Assembly (NCBI RefSeq): GCF_022763305.1
Contig: NZ_JALEGT010000055.1
Coordinates: forward strand, 1 to 64,000
From: Marivita sp.
GTDB taxonomy: Bacteria > Pseudomonadota > Alphaproteobacteria > Rhodobacterales > Rhodobacteraceae
Length of the DNA stretch: 64,000 nucleotides
Direction: 5' to 3'
The notes beneath the pieces were generated by a model. It was not told the origin of the DNA, made no database searches, and worked only from the letters and a program-made list of their open reading frames with translations. Below are positions 62,596 through 64,000 of this stretch, piece by piece. Within the stretch, counting starts at the first letter, position 1; each line of letters begins with the position of its first letter. Made by a program: the position numbers and the translations under genes.

Positions 62596-64000
62596 ATGAC
62601 CAAAGCCGAGATCACGCTGAACGATCGCTTCGACCTGACGAAATCACCGGTGCTGCTGAATGGCACTCAGGCTCTGGTGCGCCTCATGCTGATGCAGAAG
62701 GCACGGGACATCGCGGCGGGTCTGAATACGGCAGGCTATGTCACGGGCTATCGCGGATCGCCCCTGGGCGCGGTCGACATGCAGATGCACCGGGCCGAGC
62801 GGTTCCTCAAGGCGGCGGACGTGACCTTCAAGGAAGGGCTGAACGAAGATCTGGCCGTGACTGCGCTCTGGGGCAGCCAGCAGGCCGAGTTGCGCGGCGA
62901 AGGTCGGTATGACGGTGTCTTCGGTCTCTGGTACGGCAAGGGGCCGGGGGTGGACCGGTCGGGCGACGCGATGAAGCATGCCAACATGGCGGGCACGTCA
63001 CCCCATGGCGGGGTGCTGATGGCAATGGGGGATGACCATACAGGCGAATCCTCGACCGTGCTGCACCAGTCCGAATGGGCGATGATCGACGCCTATATGC
63101 CCGTGGTGTCGCCTGCGGGGGTGCAGGAAATTCTCGACTACGGCCTCTATGGCTTTGCTCTGTCTCGCTTTTCCGGGCTTTGGGTCGGCCTCAAGACGAT
63201 GAAGGACACGGTCGAGGTGACCTCTGTGGTCGATGGCCGTCCGGACCGGATGTCTTTTGTGCTGCCCGAGGTCGACATGCCCGAAGGCGGGCTGAACATC
63301 CGTCTTGCTGACACGCCCCACGCGCAGGAAGCGCGGATGATCGACCACAAACGCTTCGCCGCCGAGGCGTTTTCCCATGCCAACAAGATGGATAAACGCA
63401 TCTGGGGCAAGCCGGGTGCCAAGATCGGCTTTGTGGCGGCGGGCAAGAACTGGCTCGACCTCGTGCATGCGCTGTCGCTTCTGGGCATCGACGCGGCCGA
63501 GGCCGAGCGTCTTGGCATCACCACCTACAAGGTGGGGCAGACATGGCCGCTGGACATGCGTGGGTTCCACGACTGGGCCGAGGGGCTCGACCTGATCGTC
63601 GTGGTCGAAGAAAAGCGCAAGCTGATCGAGGTGCAGATCAAGGAAGCCATCTTTGACGACCGGCGCGGACGGCGTGTCTGGGGTTGGCACAAGGGCGGCG
63701 GGGCAGGGTCGATGCACGGGCCGGAACTCTTCCCGACCCGTGGGGCGCTGGACCCCATCCTGATCGCGGAGAAGCTAGGGCAAATCCTGATCGAGGAAGG
63801 CCGCGACACAGATCGCATCAAGGCCGGGATGCAAGCGATTGACGAAGCCAGGAAAGCCGACAACGCGGAAGAGATCGCGGCGCGTCTGCCGTATTTCTGT
63901 TCCGGCTGTCCGCATAACAGCTCGACCAAGGTGCCCGAGGGCAGCCGCGCCTATGCCGGGATCGGTTGTCATTACATGGTGCAGTGGATGGACCGCGAGA
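62596..64000 (+). CDS. Indolepyruvate ferredoxin oxidoreductase, fused type (5' part)
   Basis: The first 468 codons of a large 2-oxoacid:ferredoxin oxidoreductase that decarboxylates aryl-pyruvates from aromatic amino acids to acyl-CoA; it runs off the window edge in frame. The N terminus (KSPVLLNGTQALVRLMLMQKARD; TAGYVTGYRGSPLGAVD) is that of the ~1100-residue fused alpha/gamma enzymes common in alphaproteobacteria. A cysteine-bearing motif RLPYFCSGCPHNSSTK marks the thiamine-diphosphate domain start. GGGAGGC precedes the ATG. Confidence 0.92.
   Translation, partial: MTKAEITLNDRFDLTKSPVLLNGTQALVRLMLMQKARDIAAGLNTAGYVTGYRGSPLGAVDMQMHRAERFLKAADVTFKEGLNEDLAVTALWGSQQAELRGEGRYDGVFGLWYGKGPGVDRSGDAMKHANMAGTSPHGGVLMAMGDDHTGESSTVLHQSEWAMIDAYMPVVSPAGVQEILDYGLYGFALSRFSGLWVGLKTMKDTVEVTSVVDGRPDRMSFVLPEVDMPEGGLNIRLADTPHAQEARMIDHKRFAAEAFSHANKMDKRIWGKPGAKIGFVAAGKNWLDLVHALSLLGIDAAEAERLGITTYKVGQTWPLDMRGFHDWAEGLDLIVVVEEKRKLIEVQIKEAIFDDRRGRRVWGWHKGGGAGSMHGPELFPTRGALDPILIAEKLGQILIEEGRDTDRIKAGMQAIDEARKADNAEEIAARLPYFCSGCPHNSSTKVPEGSRAYAGIGCHYMVQWMDRE

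Overview
The window (about 60-65% G+C by eye) reads as a chromosome segment from a roseobacter-type alphaproteobacterium (Rhodobacteraceae) capable of aerobic anoxygenic photosynthesis. The grounds are a puc operon for light-harvesting complex II with twin PpsR-type sites, FnrL-type boxes, a complete soxBDAG sarcosine oxidase operon, Entner-Doudoroff genes, and many small genes typical of the family (DUF1289, CcmI, HNH, RTX, PhyH-like). No rRNA, tRNA, CRISPR array, prophage or insertion sequence was found.

Layout. 0.3-9.6 kb: a microaerobic/redox block on the minus strand (cydD-cydC, cydA-cydB-cydX, a secreted DsrE-like protein, a Tat-exported sulfide:quinone-reductase-like flavoprotein, a small membrane protein) next to a divergent Fe-S Rrf2 regulator. 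FnrL-like boxes precede three of its transcription units, and a shared ATC-N3-GATG motif flanks two of them. 9.7-11.3 kb: divergent 1-Cys peroxiredoxin and an OxyR-like regulator lacking the resolving cysteine. 11.8-17.5 kb: dusA plus a PhyH-like dioxygenase, an RTX protein, a secreted Cys-rich protein, DUF1289, ruvX and ccmI. 17.6-22.9 kb: soxBDAG. 23-28.2 kb: sodB, GST, rarD, LOG protein, LysM protein and HNH protein, followed by a structured gene-free stretch. 28.6-31.1 kb: eda-edd under a palindromic operator. 31.3-37.3 kb: lipoprotein, RlmI-like methyltransferase, PIN protein, then nlpD-pcm-surE and an SDR. 37.4-46.6 kb: bioY, then a long minus-strand housekeeping run from dnaB and alr through radA and cvpA to purF. 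46.8-53.4 kb: a VWA protein, pyrE, the puc operon, a zincin-motif protein and pyrC. 53.5-64 kb: a methyltransferase-like protein, a glycosyltransferase, a MoxR/VWA pair, VOC protein, purL, a Cys-rich protein, a LysR regulator and, running off the right edge, an indolepyruvate ferredoxin oxidoreductase.

The best candidate for an undescribed system is the puc operon. pucB and pucA are followed by pucC, which overlaps by 4 nt a gene for a 345-residue protein whose C-terminal 200 residues are eight 25-residue repeats rich in Trp, Pro, Arg and His. PucA has a long soluble C-terminal extension and Tyr44-Leu45 in place of the usual Tyr44-Trp45 pair, suggesting a spectrally shifted LH2. The operon is set off by its own promoter sites and terminator and lies between the pyrimidine genes pyrE and pyrC.

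The second is the cyd/DsrE/SQR-like block, which looks like a linked route for sulfide- or nitric-oxide-tolerant quinol oxidation under FnrL and a local Fe-S regulator.
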